Assembly: GCA_047495785.1 (NCBI GenBank)
Contig: JBLDXI010000066.1
Span: 372,001-436,000 of the forward strand
Direction: 5' to 3'
Source of the DNA: Lepidodermella squamata
Taxonomy: Eukaryota > Gastrotricha
Length of the DNA: 64,000 bases
The position numbers and the translations under genes are program-made. The notes under the pieces are model-generated. The model did not search any database. It had not been told where the DNA came from and was given only the letters and a program-made list of their open reading frames with translations. Positions 33,540-41,595 of the stretch are shown here, piece by piece; within the stretch, counting starts at the first letter, position 1; every line of letters starts with the position of its first letter.

Positions 33540-34262
33540 ATGATCAATTTTGATGAAATAATTCCAAAGAGCGAGTCTAAGCCACTCAATATTTCCCCTT
33601 TTTACCCGCAGCATTGTTTCCGAACAATTATTATCGGTCCAAGTAATAGCGGGAAAACTAATGATTTGCTCAATATCATCCATCATTCTGTTTTTCATAA
33701 GCTGCACATTTACTCTAAAACCTTGGATGAAGACAAATACCAGTTTTTGATAAATTTGCAGAAAGCTAAAGAAGCCGAGTTGAAAATGAAAGGGGTAAAC
33801 GAGTCACTTATCCACTTTTCCACTGATATAGCGGATGTCGTGCCCCTTGATAAGCTTGACAAGAAGTATCAGCACTTGTATGTCTTTGATGACATTTGTT
33901 TGGAAAATGCTAAAAACCAAGAGAAATACATCGGCGATCTCTACATCAGGTCGCGAAAGTACAATTGCTCCGTGGTTTATTTGAGTCAGTCATATTTCAA
34001 AATTCCGAAAATAATTCGCGACAATGCGCAGTTCATTGTTTTGAAAAAGCTGAATGATGGACGCGAACTGCAAACAATTCACAGAATTTATGCTGCAGAA
34101 ATAGAAAAGCCTGGGTTCCTGAAAAAGTATGAATTGAGCGTTTCGTCCAATAATAATCACGGTTCTTTTATAATAGACAGCGTGATAAAACATAAATCGC
34201 TGAAGCTTAGAGCAAATTATACGGGAATTTTTGTCAGCGAATCTGATTCAGCTGGGGCCTGA
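33540..34262 (+). CDS. Genome-packaging ATPase (FtsK/HerA, A32-like)
   Basis: 240 aa. Walker A GPSNSGKT at residues 33-40, Walker B LYVFDDI near 115, and a sensor-like SVVYLSQSYFKIP downstream, the layout of the Polinton/NCLDV A32-type packaging ATPases. It should pump the element DNA into preformed capsids. No frame damage. It starts divergently from the integrase and is the first of the plus-strand late block. Confidence 0.93.
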   Translation: MINFDEIIPKSESKPLNISPFYPQHCFRTIIIGPSNSGKTNDLLNIIHHSVFHKLHIYSKTLDEDKYQFLINLQKAKEAELKMKGVNESLIHFSTDIADVVPLDKLDKKYQHLYVFDDICLENAKNQEKYIGDLYIRSRKYNCSVVYLSQSYFKIPKIIRDNAQFIVLKKLNDGRELQTIHRIYAAEIEKPGFLKKYELSVSSNNNHGSFIIDSVIKHKSLKLRANYTGIFVSESDSAGA

Positions 34263-34268
34263 GCGCGC

Positions 34269-34282
34269 CCCTCGTAAATTCC
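34269..34282. promoter_or_regulatory. 14-bp conserved element, site 3 (3' of ATPase)
   Basis: CCCTCGTAAATTCC starts 7 bp after the ATPase stop, the exact reverse complement of sites 1 and 2. Confidence 0.6.
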
Positions 34283-34797
34283 CGAACTCTCTCAATATTT
34301 TTGAGGCCGGATTAATTAACTTACGTCGGAAATCGCAATATTCGCTGTTTTAAGCTGGGTTAAACTAGAAAGTTTACCGTTAAAATAAGCCTAAACGCAT
34401 TATTTTCCATGGCCTGATACTCAGTGTTCTGCGTACCGGGCCGTAGGACCGCTAGCCGGCGGTCGAACACCGCCCGAGTACCGGTCCGTAGGACCGCTAG
34501 TAGCGAGCTAAGGGCTCGCGTAATACCGGCCCTCCGACCAGTTAGCAGCGAGCCAAGTGGCGTAATACTGCCTCGTGTCTTGAATCCTCCAACCCTAAAC
34601 TCATTCGGTAATATTCCGATGGCCAGATTTTATAATTTACACAGGAAATCGCAATATTTGCTGGTTTAAGCTGGGTTAAACTAGAATGTTTTCCGTTTAA
34701 ATGAGTCGAAACGGAATTTTTCCCATGGCCTGATACTCTATCTTGAATTCTTCAACACTGAACGCATTCGGTTAATTCGGTAAAATCTGATCGAGAA
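34283..34797. repeat. Structured noncoding region of the Polinton
   Basis: A 95-97 bp direct repeat (34328-34422 and 34643-34739; shared TAAGCTGGGTTAAACTAGAA and CATGGCCTGATACTC) flanks a GC-rich core at about 34432-34570. In the core a unit like GTACCGGxCCGTAGGACCGCTAG recurs two to three times with inverted GC arms. No open frame runs across it. It is the largest noncoding gap in the structural block and could be an origin, packaging signal or transcription control region. Confidence 0.6.
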
Positions 34798-34804
34798 AAT
34801 CTAG
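34798..34804 (+). promoter_or_regulatory. TCTAR motif 5' of the 384-aa gene
   Basis: AATCTAG, 11 bp before ATG 34816. Confidence 0.5.
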
Positions 34805-34815
34805 TGGTAAACCAA

Positions 34816-35970
34816 ATGCCGATCAAAGAACTCACGATCCCCGAACAGATAAAAATTTTGGAGCAATTAGATAGAGAAGAAAAACTGTATGATAAAAATC
34901 TCGCGCTTGCAAGTCATGATTCTTATGCGCTCAAGCACAAATTTGGGATGGAAACGGAACCCAGCCCGCTGACGGCCATGCAAACAGCATTCAACCAACG
35001 ACCGACCACTGAAGCCATACGTAGTTTGCAAAATTCGATTAAGGAATTAGTTGTAAAAAAGAAACCACTAATAGCTAAACACGGCATTCCAACTATTTCT
35101 GCCTCTGCATCCCCTGTGGCTCTGAAAATTCCTAAACTCGAGTATGAGAGTCCTGAGAAAAGTAGGCTAGCCTCTTCGCGAAATTCGCAAGATGATGAGA
35201 GTGATCAAGACTCTGACTCGTCGAAGGAACCTGATGCTCAAGATGGGACATTTACCACAGACGAAATGAACACTATCATCCGTCAGCATAATTTCCCGAC
35301 AATTGAGCAAATTAAACAGGAGGACATAGAAGAAGCCGTAGTGAGTTTGGCCACATACAACAGACAGGTATTGGGGGCCAGGCTCTCTAGTCTCACACGA
35401 GCGGGGAAAAGAGATTCAGAAGACTATAATAGAATTAAGCGCGACATCGTAGTTTTGAGGAACTATCGCGAAGCATTAAAAAGCAAACAACTAGGCGACG
35501 GTTTCACTAAACCAATCCCAAAAAATCTCCAAAGGTTTGGGCGATTTTATGTACGCAAGGAAGACTTACTCGACGGGTGGCTCCGCGTCAGAAAAAAGAA
35601 CCAAAGTAGAGTGTTTGATGAGCAAATTTCCGATGGTGTGAGAAATCTCATTTTGAAGCGATATGAACCGAAAAAGTACAAATACACCCAAGAAGATTTT
35701 TCACACTTCCAAGAAATTTGTCGTAGGACCGGATACCAACCGAAACCTCACTCCAACGTAAGATCTGAACTCGCAATTTCTAGGCAGTCCGGTTCTGCGC
35801 TTTTTGTGACCTTACAGGATGCACAAAAGCGTATGCTGCATTGTTTAGGAGAAATTAAAGCAGGTAATAACAATGAAGCAATTAGGAACGAATTGGTGTC
35901 TATAGCGGACTTGTTGCTGAAGCATGGAAAAATAACGAAGGAAGAATACACAACAGTTTGTAGTATATAG
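34816..35970 (+). CDS. Conserved-position Polinton protein, 384 aa, unknown
   Basis: ATG 34816 is chosen; the GTG 12 nt upstream is unlikely in a eukaryote. The N-terminal third is helical and charged (EQIKILEQLDREEKLYDKN), followed by an acidic low-complexity patch (DDESDQDSDSSKEPD). The C-terminal part has LGDGFTKPIPKNLQRFGRFYV and LLDGWLRVRKKN, then a helical end. I do not recognise a family. Its place between packaging ATPase and penton-like protein suggests a morphogenesis or minor virion role. Intact frame with a TCTAG motif 11 bp before the start. Confidence 0.75.
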   Translation: MPIKELTIPEQIKILEQLDREEKLYDKNLALASHDSYALKHKFGMETEPSPLTAMQTAFNQRPTTEAIRSLQNSIKELVVKKKPLIAKHGIPTISASASPVALKIPKLEYESPEKSRLASSRNSQDDESDQDSDSSKEPDAQDGTFTTDEMNTIIRQHNFPTIEQIKQEDIEEAVVSLATYNRQVLGARLSSLTRAGKRDSEDYNRIKRDIVVLRNYREALKSKQLGDGFTKPIPKNLQRFGRFYVRKEDLLDGWLRVRKKNQSRVFDEQISDGVRNLILKRYEPKKYKYTQEDFSHFQEICRRTGYQPKPHSNVRSELAISRQSGSALFVTLQDAQKRMLHCLGEIKAGNNNEAIRNELVSIADLLLKHGKITKEEYTTVCSI

Positions 35971-35975
35971 AGAAT

Positions 35976-35982
35976 TATCTAG
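35976..35982 (+). promoter_or_regulatory. TCTAR motif 5' of the penton-like gene
   Basis: TATCTAG, 12 bp before ATG 35995. Confidence 0.5.
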
Positions 35983-35994
35983 CTTCCAAATAAA

Positions 35995-36741
35995 ATGAGT
36001 CTGAATCCAATTTTCTTACCACTAGAGTATCTTTCAAATAATCGAAGTTCTCGAAATAACACCATCGACCGATACCTCAATGATAAAATAGACTTCACTG
36101 GAAGGCGAATTGCAGTTAGTTATTTTCATTTCAGCGATACGTTTCACAACGTTTCTGCTCGTTACGGAAACAATACATTGAAATACTCACTGAATGAAGA
36201 AATATTCGAAACAGTTTTTCCTGATGGAACGTACACCTTCCAAGATTTTAACAATTATTTGCATTTCCAGATGAAGTTAAACGGACATTTTGCCGTTGAC
36301 AGCGCGAAAGGAGCAGAAATTTTCGGCATCAATATTAGTGTCAACCCCGTATTCAGTTGCATTAGCGTTAGGATTGCGGAGAATTATCGTTTGATGGTAG
36401 AAACTGACGCTATGGCCCGGTTTCTCGGGGTCAACGTAGGCTCCTACGACCACGATTTCAATTCTCAAAACGTCCCTGATGTGACTATGGGGCTGGATAC
36501 AATGTTTGTTCATTGTTCCGTGGTTAATAATAGCGTCATCCCCGAATATAACACAGTTATTTTTACTTGCCCTATCAACAAAAAATTTGGGGAACACGTC
36601 AACTACATCCCGAACGAGAAAAGGTTCCTAATGTGCACAAACGCGAACACGCAGAATATTCGAGTCTGGCTCACCAATCAAGAAGGAAACGAGATTTACT
36701 TCGTCGAAAGTAAGTGGGGGATAGGTATAGATATAATCTAG
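35995..36741 (+). CDS. Minor capsid protein (penton-like single jelly roll)
   Basis: 248 aa, all-beta in appearance, with alternating hydrophobics and few helices. The Polinton/adintovirus penton arrangement is visible: an N-terminal DKIDFTGRRIAVSYFHFSD, central YTFQDFNNYLHF, and a C-terminal block VVNNSVIPEYNTVIFT, FGEHVNYIPNEK, then IRVWLTNQEG typical of the final jelly-roll strands. It should form pentamers at capsid vertices. Position just before the core and major capsid genes fits. Assigned from pattern and synteny. Confidence 0.8.
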   Translation: MSLNPIFLPLEYLSNNRSSRNNTIDRYLNDKIDFTGRRIAVSYFHFSDTFHNVSARYGNNTLKYSLNEEIFETVFPDGTYTFQDFNNYLHFQMKLNGHFAVDSAKGAEIFGINISVNPVFSCISVRIAENYRLMVETDAMARFLGVNVGSYDHDFNSQNVPDVTMGLDTMFVHCSVVNNSVIPEYNTVIFTCPINKKFGEHVNYIPNEKRFLMCTNANTQNIRVWLTNQEGNEIYFVESKWGIGIDII

Positions 36742-36745
36742 TGCT

Positions 36746-36752
36746 TATCTAG
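36746..36752 (+). promoter_or_regulatory. TCTAR motif 5' of the 105-aa gene
   Basis: TATCTAG, 13 bp before ATG 36766; a second AATCTAG at 36735-36741 overlaps the upstream stop codon. Confidence 0.5.
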
Positions 36753-36765
36753 TTATTGCTGAATT

Positions 36766-37083
36766 ATGAATAATCGAAAAAGAAAGCGCGTTTACATTTC
36801 TGGCCGAGGATTCGTCGACGTTGGTAAACACATTTTATCGAAAATAATAGCAGTATCAGCTGAACCAGCCCAAAATTTTGTCAAAGCAGCGCTGAAATCT
36901 GGTTCAGAAGCTGCGGGAGATAAAGTAGGAAGTTTCGTAGCAACGAAGTTGGCTGATAAAGTTCTGCCTAGTCATGAGACAACTAATCTTAAAGCCATAG
37001 AGGAGCTTGAGCGCAAAATTAAAAATAATATAACTTCATACTCGGGCTCTGGTTTCAAAAAAGTTGAATTTAAAAAAATCTAA
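36766..37083 (+). CDS. Small basic Polinton virion-like protein, 105 aa
   Basis: Starts with a basic cluster (NNRKRKRVYISGRGF) and continues as an Ala/Lys amphipathic helix, ending SGSGFKKVEFKKI. Small basic proteins at this position in Polintons and adenoviruses are often DNA-condensing core or cement proteins, and the GRGF and GSGF sites resemble adenoviral-type protease cleavage contexts. No family is recognised; role inferred from context. Confidence 0.6.
   Translation: MNNRKRKRVYISGRGFVDVGKHILSKIIAVSAEPAQNFVKAALKSGSEAAGDKVGSFVATKLADKVLPSHETTNLKAIEELERKIKNNITSYSGSGFKKVEFKKI
37077..37083 (+). promoter_or_regulatory. TCTAR motif 5' of the major capsid gene
   Basis: AATCTAA overlapping the preceding stop codon, 14 bp before ATG 37098. 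Confidence 0.45.
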
Positions 37084-37097
37084 TCCTTTGGTAAATT

Positions 37098-38477
37098 ATG
37101 CTTCAACAAGAGATTGTCAATAACATTTTCGAGACCACTGAAATTCAAGATCGGGTCTTTGAGAAAAAGACATGGACGGAAACGCCAGCACAGAATTTCA
37201 CTCAAGATCAAAATTCACAACCCTCGAAATTAATATTTTCCAGCTACAACCTAAAAGACAATTATTTACTAGTCAGAGAGGGGTACTTGGAGTTTCAATT
37301 GCAAATTAAAAGGAAGAATGGAGCCGCGTTCGTGAATACTGACAAGTATGCCATTCGGAATCACGTGTTGAGCCTGTTTGACAATATTGAAGTTCAAATA
37401 TCGGATTCGGATCACAAAATCGAAGAGCTGCGGTTCCTCGAACATTGGGCCAACATCAATTTCCTTTTGAAATGGAGTCCCGAGTACGCCAATAGTTTAG
37501 GGGAAGAAGTGTTATTTTCGAAAGACTGCCCGTTGGCTTTGGGAAGCACAACGCTAATTGCTGATGTGACGGCTGACACTTTCGATGCTTCGAAAGCTGC
37601 AGCTAACAAGGGTTTGATAACGCGAAGCAGTTATGTTAAATCTGCTGAGGCCACCGTCACTTTATATCTGAAAGATTTGCCCTTTTTCAATTCATATCAC
37701 GGAATTTTCACGAAGTCTCGATTTAGGATTATTCTCACCCCAAGCTATAATCGACCTTTGGTTTATGTGATTGCAGCGGCTGATAAAGATACAGCTGAAG
37801 GATTAACTTATTATTTCAATCGGGCTAATATGTACATCCCGGAAGTAACGCTCATGAACCAACAGAAACTTTCAATAATGAAAAAGTTCAACGAGGGATT
37901 CACCAAAATTCATAAATGGATATCGATTGATCCATATCAGTCCTGTCAATTTGCTGCTAATACCACGAATATTCAGTACACAATCAGCACTGAAATAAGG
38001 AAACCCAATTGGGTTTATATTGTTCTTTGCCCCGATTACTCAGACGAGGAATATCCGAAGAAACTCACGCAGATATATAACACGTGGAACGTTACTTCAT
38101 ATTCCCTTTTGATTAATAACAAAGAAGCCTTTAATGAATCCAATGTTTCTTTTGCTAAGCTGAAAGCTCACCGGTTATACAATTACATAAAACAGAATAT
38201 GCACCAGAGCAGCGATAGGGAAAGTCTGAATACGGGATGTCAGATTTCGTACATGGAATTCTGCAACTTGTACAGAATTCTTTGCTTTTGCTTGGACGAC
38301 GTAGATGCTACTTCCATTTACAACTCTCGAGCAGATAACACTGTTTCTGTAGTATTCAAAGCGACGGTCGGTGCGGTGAATAAGCCTCTTGTAATTTATT
38401 CGTTCATTGAAAGGGAAAAGGAGATATGCTTCAACTACAAACATGACTCTGTTGATATTAGTCTTACCAGCGTCTAA
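37098..38477 (+). CDS. MCP: Major capsid protein (double jelly roll, hexon-like)
   Basis: 459 aa. The arrangement fits Polinton major capsid proteins: an N-terminal FSSYNLKDNYLLVREGYLEFQLQI strand pair, LFDNIEVQISD, a central AEATVTLYLKDLPFFNSY and SRFRIILTPSYNRPLVY ending the first jelly roll, then a second beta domain with EVTLMNQQKL and a C-terminal FKATVGAVNKPLVIYSF. Trimers of double jelly-roll subunits form the icosahedral shell. Frame intact, which implies that virion formation has been under selection until recently. Neighbours on both sides are virion genes. Confidence 0.9.
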   Translation: MLQQEIVNNIFETTEIQDRVFEKKTWTETPAQNFTQDQNSQPSKLIFSSYNLKDNYLLVREGYLEFQLQIKRKNGAAFVNTDKYAIRNHVLSLFDNIEVQISDSDHKIEELRFLEHWANINFLLKWSPEYANSLGEEVLFSKDCPLALGSTTLIADVTADTFDASKAAANKGLITRSSYVKSAEATVTLYLKDLPFFNSYHGIFTKSRFRIILTPSYNRPLVYVIAAADKDTAEGLTYYFNRANMYIPEVTLMNQQKLSIMKKFNEGFTKIHKWISIDPYQSCQFAANTTNIQYTISTEIRKPNWVYIVLCPDYSDEEYPKKLTQIYNTWNVTSYSLLINNKEAFNESNVSFAKLKAHRLYNYIKQNMHQSSDRESLNTGCQISYMEFCNLYRILCFCLDDVDATSIYNSRADNTVSVVFKATVGAVNKPLVIYSFIEREKEICFNYKHDSVDISLTSV

Positions 38478-38489
38478 TGCAAAATTTCT

Positions 38490-38496
38490 AATCTAG
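38490..38496 (+). promoter_or_regulatory. TCTAR motif 5' of the pVI/membrane-active gene
   Basis: AATCTAG, 6 bp before ATG 38503. Confidence 0.5.
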
Positions 38497-38502
38497 CGGT
38501 AA

Positions 38503-39132
38503 ATGAGCCATAAGTATTTCGAATACGAATTGCCCCTGACGGATAGTCAGCTTGAGAAACTCCAGGGTGCGGTGAAGAACAAAAAGTCAATAACACTTAA
38601 ATTTAGCAAACAGGTTATTCACCAAAACGAAAATTTACGCAAGTTGATGCTTACCCAAACTCAAATAAACAAAGTAGAGAAACACAAAGCCAACGACACC
38701 GGTGTTCAATTGAAGCTTAGTTTATCGCAACTGAAGAAAAGTCAATCAGGCGGCCTACTTCCCATCCTGCCCATACTTGCGAAAGCCGCAACGATTGCTG
38801 CACCTTTAGCCCTGAGTGCTGTATCAGGGCTGATAAACGGCGCAACCAACGCGATCGGTAACAAATTAGCGGGGAAGGGCGTAAACGAGACCACCGTACA
38901 ACTATCAGTTCCAAAAGAGGATTTGAATGAACTAGTCAAAATGGTCGATATGTTAGAAAATAAGAATTTATTGCCACTGGGCAGTAAACTTTCGATTGAT
39001 CGCGATATTGAGCAAAAGGGTGGCTCATTCGTTGTTCCACTAGTTGCTAGCCTGCTAGGGACATTTTTACCTACATTGTTCAAGGCGAATAAGGGAAATG
39101 GAGTGTATTTACCATGGGAGTCAAAAAACTAG
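38503..39132 (+). CDS. Minor virion protein with membrane-active hydrophobic segments (pVI/pX-like)
   Basis: 209 aa. The first 80 residues are charged with an LTxSQLEKL-like repeat. After SGG, residues about 83-112 form a hydrophobic amphipathic stretch (LLPILPILAKAATIAAP, then SAVSGLINGA); a second follows KGG at about 175-200 (VVPLVASLLGTFLPTLF). In adenovirus-like viruses the protease frees such segments at Gly-Gly sites and they disrupt the endosomal membrane; adintoviruses have comparable melittin-like proteins. Function here is inferred. Its last 19 nt overlap the protease gene in another frame. Confidence 0.75.
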   Translation: MSHKYFEYELPLTDSQLEKLQGAVKNKKSITLKFSKQVIHQNENLRKLMLTQTQINKVEKHKANDTGVQLKLSLSQLKKSQSGGLLPILPILAKAATIAAPLALSAVSGLINGATNAIGNKLAGKGVNETTVQLSVPKEDLNELVKMVDMLENKNLLPLGSKLSIDRDIEQKGGSFVVPLVASLLGTFLPTLFKANKGNGVYLPWESKN

Positions 39133-39563
39133 GGCGCTTCTTCCCACTTTCGAATTCGGATATTGACAAAATGATGTTCTCGAGAGTTGGGAAGAAGTAC
39201 AATGGATGTTACCCCAGGCATATCTTGCCTATACATTTGAAAAATGGATACTATGTGATCAACTTGGATGACTTTGGAGGGGGAACGCACTGGGTAGGAA
39301 TGCAGGTAACTGATAGGGAAATAATTTATTTCGACAGCTTTGGGTTCATTTGTCCCAATGAAGTCATTGAGAGGCGAAGTAATCGCGACATTTGGTATTC
39401 CACTCACGAAATTCAGCACACAAAAAGTGTGGCGTGCGGCTTTTACGTAGTTTACTTCTTGTCTGAGCTGGCGACAAAACGCAATAAGCTGGAAATTCTC
39501 CTCGATTTCACAAATGACGGGTCCATTATGAATGATATCAAGCTTAAAGATCTGATGTCTTAG
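39114..39563 (+). CDS. PRO: Adenovirus-type maturation cysteine protease
   Basis: 149 aa. Catalytic His in GGGTHWVGM near residue 58, Asp in YFDSFG near 73, and nucleophile Cys in SVACGFYVVYF near 107, the Ulp1/adenain order. It should cut capsid and core precursors after assembly. Overlapping starts with the upstream pVI-like gene suggest they are expressed together or that the transcript start lies inside that gene. Shorter than adenoviral protease (about 200 aa) but typical of Polintons. Confidence 0.92.
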   Translation: MGVKKLGRFFPLSNSDIDKMMFSRVGKKYNGCYPRHILPIHLKNGYYVINLDDFGGGTHWVGMQVTDREIIYFDSFGFICPNEVIERRSNRDIWYSTHEIQHTKSVACGFYVVYFLSELATKRNKLEILLDFTNDGSIMNDIKLKDLMS

Positions 39564-39738
39564 CAAAGAATGCATTATTTGAAGTGTAAGGAGCATACCG
39601 AAACCTTTAACGAACAATGAAAGGTTTCGGAAAACAAGTAAGTGAGCAATTCTCAAATTTTCGGCTCCAAAAAGAGCAAATTTGTCGAATCAGGACAAAA
39701 TATTTTGTTTGTAAAAGGTAGTAAGTGCTTTCCTGGTT

Positions 39739-40212
39739 ATGGACGAAGAATTCGAATATTGCCTCTCTCTTTTAGCCGAAATAAAAAACAAGAGTGTGAA
39801 ATGCCATTCTAAAACAGAATGTGAAACGTGCTCATCACAGTTGCAAATTGATCATAGTCTCCACATCAACTTTTGTCCAAAATGTGCCATCGCATACCCT
39901 TTCATAGATTACTATCAAAGGGTTAGCCGTTCCCCACCTTACAAGCGGAAGTGGCATCTCATGACAAAAATCAGAAAACTAGGACTAATTCTCAAATGGT
40001 ATGAGCTCGATGACATAATGTCAAACTTCCAGAAAATAGATAAGCTCTATTCCACCGAATTTCCCGGTAAAAATATGATCAATGTAGAATTTGTGCTGAA
40101 GTACTTGTCAATGAAATTGGGCTATGAAGACATCGCTAATAAAATCCCTCTGGGCCGTTCTAAGGATACGATTTTACGCTGGCATGAAAAATTAAATCTA
40201 ATCATTACTTAG
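39739..40212 (+). CDS. Zinc-ribbon protein resembling late transcription factor VLTF3
   Basis: 157 aa. A four-Cys ribbon, C28-x2-C31-x14-C46-x2-C49, is followed by YPFIDYYQRVSRSPPYKRKWHL, close to the Y...YxRxxHF region of poxvirus/NCLDV VLTF3. A helical tail (VEFVLKYLSMKLG, LGRSKDTILRWHEKL) matches the VLTF3 C-terminal layout. Such factors drive late promoters. Its presence beside a repeated late-gene motif is suggestive. The match is by eye and moderate; another small Zn-ribbon factor is possible. Confidence 0.6.
   Translation: MDEEFEYCLSLLAEIKNKSVKCHSKTECETCSSQLQIDHSLHINFCPKCAIAYPFIDYYQRVSRSPPYKRKWHLMTKIRKLGLILKWYELDDIMSNFQKIDKLYSTEFPGKNMINVEFVLKYLSMKLGYEDIANKIPLGRSKDTILRWHEKLNLIIT
40194..40200 (+). 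promoter_or_regulatory. TCTAR motif 5' of the fibre-like gene
   Basis: AAATCTA followed by A, 17 bp before ATG 40218 and inside the VLTF3-like gene's last codons. Confidence 0.4.
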
Positions 40213-40217
40213 TTGAA

Positions 40218-40931
40218 ATGAAATCTAGTTCAATTTTTATTCCTAGCGAATGGTCGGGAAGCTCGCATGGGTCGGATTTATTTCTACGCGCCGATGGGAA
40301 GAAAGGGCTCATGGGTAATATGAACGCAAATAATTTCAAAATTGAAAATCTTGGCCGCCCCGTTTTCGAAAATGACGCAGCATCGAAATCTTGGGTGGAA
40401 GAAAACACGTTGAATGAAAAAGAATCCAGGCAACTTATCGAATCGTATAAGCCGCTACAGTACGCTGATGACAGAACCATCGACATGAATGGTGGTCGGA
40501 TAACAAACGTGGCGTATCCCGTAGGTCTTTTTGACGTAGTCAACAAGCAATACGTTGATGGCCAAACATTTTTAGGCTTTGGTGAGAGTCATGTGAATGA
40601 CCAAACGAAAATGCCGGTAACAAGGGTGGTAACCCACACTTTGCTGGTTCAAATTAATGATGAGTTGTCTTTTCTCGAAAACATTTTGGCTAATGTGCAA
40701 TTTTGGTTTAGAATTTGGGAAAATGTCTCGCCAGGCTGCACTTGCGATTTCATGAAAAACGGCAGTGTCTTAATTTCTAAATATTTTTCATTCGACTACG
40801 ACGCGATTCGAAATATAGCCGAATACTGTACTTTCGTAGAACAGTTTGAAAATGGTGACACTTTCAGCATCATGATATCGTCCAGCAAACCTATAACTGT
40901 TGAATTTTGTATGAAAATATCTAACGTTTGA
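40218..40931 (+). CDS. Fibre-like virion spike protein with phage-tail-fibre repeats
   Basis: 237 aa. Two copies of the tail-fibre/collar signature (I/M)N(x)I(x)N(L/V)..P...D...K.(Y/W)V are present: MNANNFKIENLGRP...DAASKSWV at about residues 33-59 and MNGGRITNVAYP...DVVNKQYV at about 88-114. In phages these beta-prism units trimerise in fibre shafts. A C-terminal beta-rich domain of about 110 residues (NVQFWFRIWENVSPG, DTFSIMISSSKPITV) would be the knob. By analogy with adenovirus it may bind a receptor. The gene ends the late block. Confidence 0.7.
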   Translation: MKSSSIFIPSEWSGSSHGSDLFLRADGKKGLMGNMNANNFKIENLGRPVFENDAASKSWVEENTLNEKESRQLIESYKPLQYADDRTIDMNGGRITNVAYPVGLFDVVNKQYVDGQTFLGFGESHVNDQTKMPVTRVVTHTLLVQINDELSFLENILANVQFWFRIWENVSPGCTCDFMKNGSVLISKYFSFDYDAIRNIAEYCTFVEQFENGDTFSIMISSSKPITVEFCMKISNV

Positions 40932-41083
40932 TAAACGATGAAGTTCACTTCACTGAAACAGAATATAATATGATAATAAAAAAACGGGAAAAGCACACTG
41001 ACATGAAATTAAACCTGCAAAATTCGCTCCAGTCAGCAATCCCTGACAATTTTCGGGGGAAACTGTTAGAGGAAATGAATAGA

Positions 41084-41590
41084 TTACAACAGAAAATATG
41101 AACCGTGCTCAATAGGCATCCATGGAAATTGTAATGCTGATACTTTTTGATGCTCGTTCATAATTTTATCACGGGAGGCGGAAAGATTTTTAGATAGTTC
41201 TTTAGTAGATATAACTAATTTTGATTTATCACTATAATTTTCACGTGCAAGTTTAATTTTACTCAGATTAGCCTTGGTCTGTTTTCTTTTCTCTTCTTCC
41301 CTTGGTTCCACCTCTTCGTCATTTTCTTCATCAGTTTCTTCGTCATTTTCATTAATCATGGTATTATATATCATTTTCAGTAGCTCGCACAACCTTGGCC
41401 AACAAGTGAAAATTACTGATAATAATATAGTAATTGAGATTGTGAAAATTGCTAATTTCTTGTTTCTTGCATTCATTTCTCTTACTTTATTTACTACCTT
41501 CTCCATCAATATTTTATTAAGTTTCATCATTTCTTCTATGTATGACAATTCATCTGCTTTCATTTGTATTAGTATATTATATGCCTTCAT
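41084..41590 (-). CDS. Single-pass membrane protein with acidic tail (Polinton)
   Basis: 168 aa. A Met-rich N-terminal helix precedes one transmembrane segment at about residues 45-65 (LAIFTISITILLSVIFTCW), followed by NENDEETDEENDEEVEPREEE and a basic/polar end. No fusion-protein features. It is the last of three close minus-strand genes (5 bp from the next), an operon-like cluster without introns. Function unknown; it could be an envelope or host-membrane protein. Confidence 0.65.
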   Translation of the reverse strand: MKAYNILIQMKADELSYIEEMMKLNKILMEKVVNKVREMNARNKKLAIFTISITILLSVIFTCWPRLCELLKMIYNTMINENDEETDEENDEEVEPREEEKRKQTKANLSKIKLARENYSDKSKLVISTKELSKNLSASRDKIMNEHQKVSALQFPWMPIEHGSYFLL

Positions 41591-41595
41591 TTTTC

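Noticed and set aside
41084-41590. Polinton fusogen or envelope glycoprotein
   Set aside because: Only 168 aa, no signal peptide, no cysteine-rich ectodomain; no other candidate for a fusion protein was seen in the element.
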